Part shown: positions 14,874 to 15,631 of the stretch, piece after piece | Numbering within the stretch: position 1 is the first letter of the stretch | Layout: each line of letters starts with the position of its first letter | Source: JAFGKM01 sp964413825 | GTDB lineage: Bacteria > Ratteibacteria > UBA8468 > B48-G9 > JAFGKM01 | DNA: 15,631 bases | Reading direction: 5' to 3' | Assembly (NCBI GenBank): GCA_964413825.1 | Contig: CAYPTS010000048.1 | Span: 1 to 15,631, forward strand | Made by a program: the position numbers and the translations under genes | The notes under the pieces: model-generated | Seen by the model: only the letters and a program-made list of their open reading frames with translations | Told to the model about the DNA's origin: nothing | The model's database searches: none

Positions 14874-14889
14874 TCTTTATTCCCTCCTA

Positions 14890-14966
14890 AAATCCCCTTT
14901 AGTCCCCCTTTACAAAAGGGGGAAACATTCAGAAATTCCCCTTTTTGAAAAACGGAAGGGAGATTT
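14890..14966. repeat. double-hairpin palindromic repeat (CCCCCTTT/AAAGGGGG type), element 3
   Basis: The outer arms AAATCCCC (14890-14897) and GGGAGATTT (14958-14966) pair imperfectly. Hairpin one is CCCCCTTT (14904-14911), loop ACA, AAAGGGGG (14915-14922), perfect. Hairpin two spans 14936-14957 with TTCC/GGAA and TTTTT/AAAAA arms and a small mismatch bulge. C-rich repeats of this look are common between genes in many diderm bacteria. Its edge lies 1 nt from the SD of the lipoprotein gene, so it is part of that gene's 5' leader. The decayed second hairpin suggests an older copy than the two others in the window. Confidence 0.75.
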
Positions 14967-14998
14967 ATTGTTCTCTCCATTGCTTGCTATAACTTTTC

Positions 14999-15027
14999 AT
15001 TGTACTTTTTTTTTGCAAGAATCACAA
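14999..15027 (-). promoter_or_regulatory. promoter of the lipoprotein/PAP2-like operon
   Basis: TTGTGA (15027-15022) and TACAAT (15004-14999) with exactly 17 nt between. The start of transcription would be near 14992. It faces away from the M16 promoter. Confidence 0.6.
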
Positions 15028-15048
15028 ATTTATTTTTCACCCTGTTGC

Positions 15049-15057
15049 TGGTATAAT
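15049..15057 (+). promoter_or_regulatory. extended -10 promoter of the M16 protease gene
   Basis: TGG followed by the consensus TATAAT (15052-15057) forms an extended -10. The -35 region is poor (TTTATT at 15029-15034), as extended -10 promoters allow. The ATG at 15064 is 6 nt after the box, about where transcription should start, so the mRNA is probably leaderless; no SD is present. Confidence 0.6.
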
Positions 15058-15063
15058 AGAAAG

Positions 15064-15631
15064 ATGCGAAAAGGAATTTTAACATTGTGCGCGGTTCTGA
15101 CATTCATGGCGGCAGCATACCCGCAGACGCTTGCCGATTATGAGAACCGCATAACGGAACACACGCTTGCCAACGGCATGCACTTTATAATTCTGCAGGA
15201 CAACACCGCTCCGGTAGCAACATTCCACGTGCAGGTAAACACCGGCAGTGTCGACGAACAATACGGGGAAACCGGCATCAGCCATCTCATAGAGCACCTC
15301 GCCTTTAACGGCACCGCAAAAATCGGTACAACCGACTGGAAAGAGGAAAAGAAGGTTTTCGAGGAAATGGACAGGGTTTACGAGGAAATATTGAAAGCGC
15401 GCAGACAATATTTATGTAGCGGTGGCATTTATGCTACGAAAAACAGTGCGATGAATCGCACCGCTACAACATCATGGGAAGAAAAGATGGAAAAACTGGA
15501 GGAGAAGTTCAGGAGGTTGAACCAAAAGGCCGCCGGTTCCGCCCTGCCCAACGAGTTCGGAAAAATCATGGACGTACACGGGGCATCGGGACCTAACGCA
15601 TACACGGGCAACGACCTCACGGTCTACTGGG
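15064..15631 (+). CDS. M16 family zinc metalloprotease, 5' part
   Basis: The first 189 codons of an insulinase/pitrilysin-type protease; the gene runs off the window. A signal peptide (about 1-20, AAAYPQ cleavage region) predicts export to the periplasm. The inverted zinc motif HLIEH is at 74-78 (His74, Glu77 as base, His78), followed by LAFNGT; the distal Glu ligand lies beyond the window or close to its end. In exported M16 proteins of this type two charged helices join LAFNGT to the NEFG.I...G..G.NA.T segment, here at about 163-182. The turn between them (residues 118-135) is encoded by a 54-nt palindromic repeat. The reading frame stays open through it. ATG 15064 lacks an SD and sits 6 nt after a TATAAT box. 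Confidence 0.92.
   Translation, partial: MRKGILTLCAVLTFMAAAYPQTLADYENRITEHTLANGMHFIILQDNTAPVATFHVQVNTGSVDEQYGETGISHLIEHLAFNGTAKIGTTDWKEEKKVFEEMDRVYEEILKARRQYLCSGGIYATKNSAMNRTATTSWEEKMEKLEEKFRRLNQKAAGSALPNEFGKIMDVHGASGPNAYTGNDLTVYW
15415..15468. repeat. in-frame double-hairpin palindromic repeat (BIME-like) inside the M16 gene, element 2
   Basis: A 54-nt element with a perfect outer stem TGTAGCG (15415-15421) / CGCTACA (15462-15468). Inside are hairpin GTGGCATTTATGCTAC (15422-15437, one G-T pair), linker GAAAAACA (15438-15445) and perfect hairpin GTGCGATGAATCGCAC (15446-15461). Read from each end, both halves start TGTAGCGGTG, containing a GTAG head like that of REP sequences, then differ while keeping self-complementarity. 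It begins exactly on codon 118 and spans 18 codons without a stop. The layout matches element 1 at 2365-2416. Confidence 0.88.

Noticed and set aside
14718..14948. Plus-strand frame running from the lipoprotein N-terminus into the repeat
   Set aside because: Its second half is just translated repeat (PFSPPLQKGE-type peptide) and it is antisense to the lipoprotein start.

Overview
The window comes from a diderm (Gram-negative type) bacterium. It encodes two SPII lipoproteins, a LolA-like periplasmic carrier with a LolCDE-type ABC transporter, and a signal-peptide-bearing beta-barrel ending in Phe. Oxygen-sensitive Fe-S machinery (a 2-hydroxyacyl-CoA-dehydratase-type activase with two partner proteins, and a radical SAM enzyme) points to an anaerobe. 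I cannot assign a phylum from sequence alone. Base composition looks even throughout and there is no rRNA, tRNA, CRISPR array or transposase gene.

Layout. (1) 102-2351 (+): a large lipoprotein behind a good sigma-70-type promoter. (2) 2352-2602: a convergent intergenic gap made almost wholly of repeat DNA. (3) 6394-2603 (-): a tightly packed operon of LolA-like protein, FtsX/LolC-type permease, LolD-type ATPase and outer-membrane beta-barrel, with its own promoter at 6426-6454. Together these could form a route carrying lipid or lipoprotein across the envelope. (4) 8717-6476 (-): a radical SAM protein with a C-terminal hydrophobic segment, overlapping a DUF2085 membrane protein. (5) 8801-12151 (+): a divergent operon of COG3580-like, COG3581-like and COG1924-like (BadF/BcrA/HgdC activase) proteins, plus a small basic protein. 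The activase should pass ATP-driven low-potential electrons to the two HgdB-like proteins; the substrate is unknown. (6) 14873-12160 (-): a second large lipoprotein with nearly the same signal peptide and glycine tether as the first, followed by a PAP2-like membrane protein. (7) 15064 to the end (+): the 5' part of an M16 zinc protease.

The most striking signal is a set of three palindromic elements (2365-2416, 14890-14966, 15415-15468). They share one architecture, an outer stem enclosing two hairpins as in REP/BIME elements, but have unrelated primary sequences. The last is exactly 54 nt, lies in frame inside the M16 protease gene and adds 18 codons at what looks like a loop between two helices. 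This resembles the palindromic elements that invade genes in Rickettsia. A second theme is that three promoters place the -10 box only about 6-9 nt before the start codon without a Shine-Dalgarno sequence, suggesting leaderless mRNAs, while other genes here have strong SD sites.
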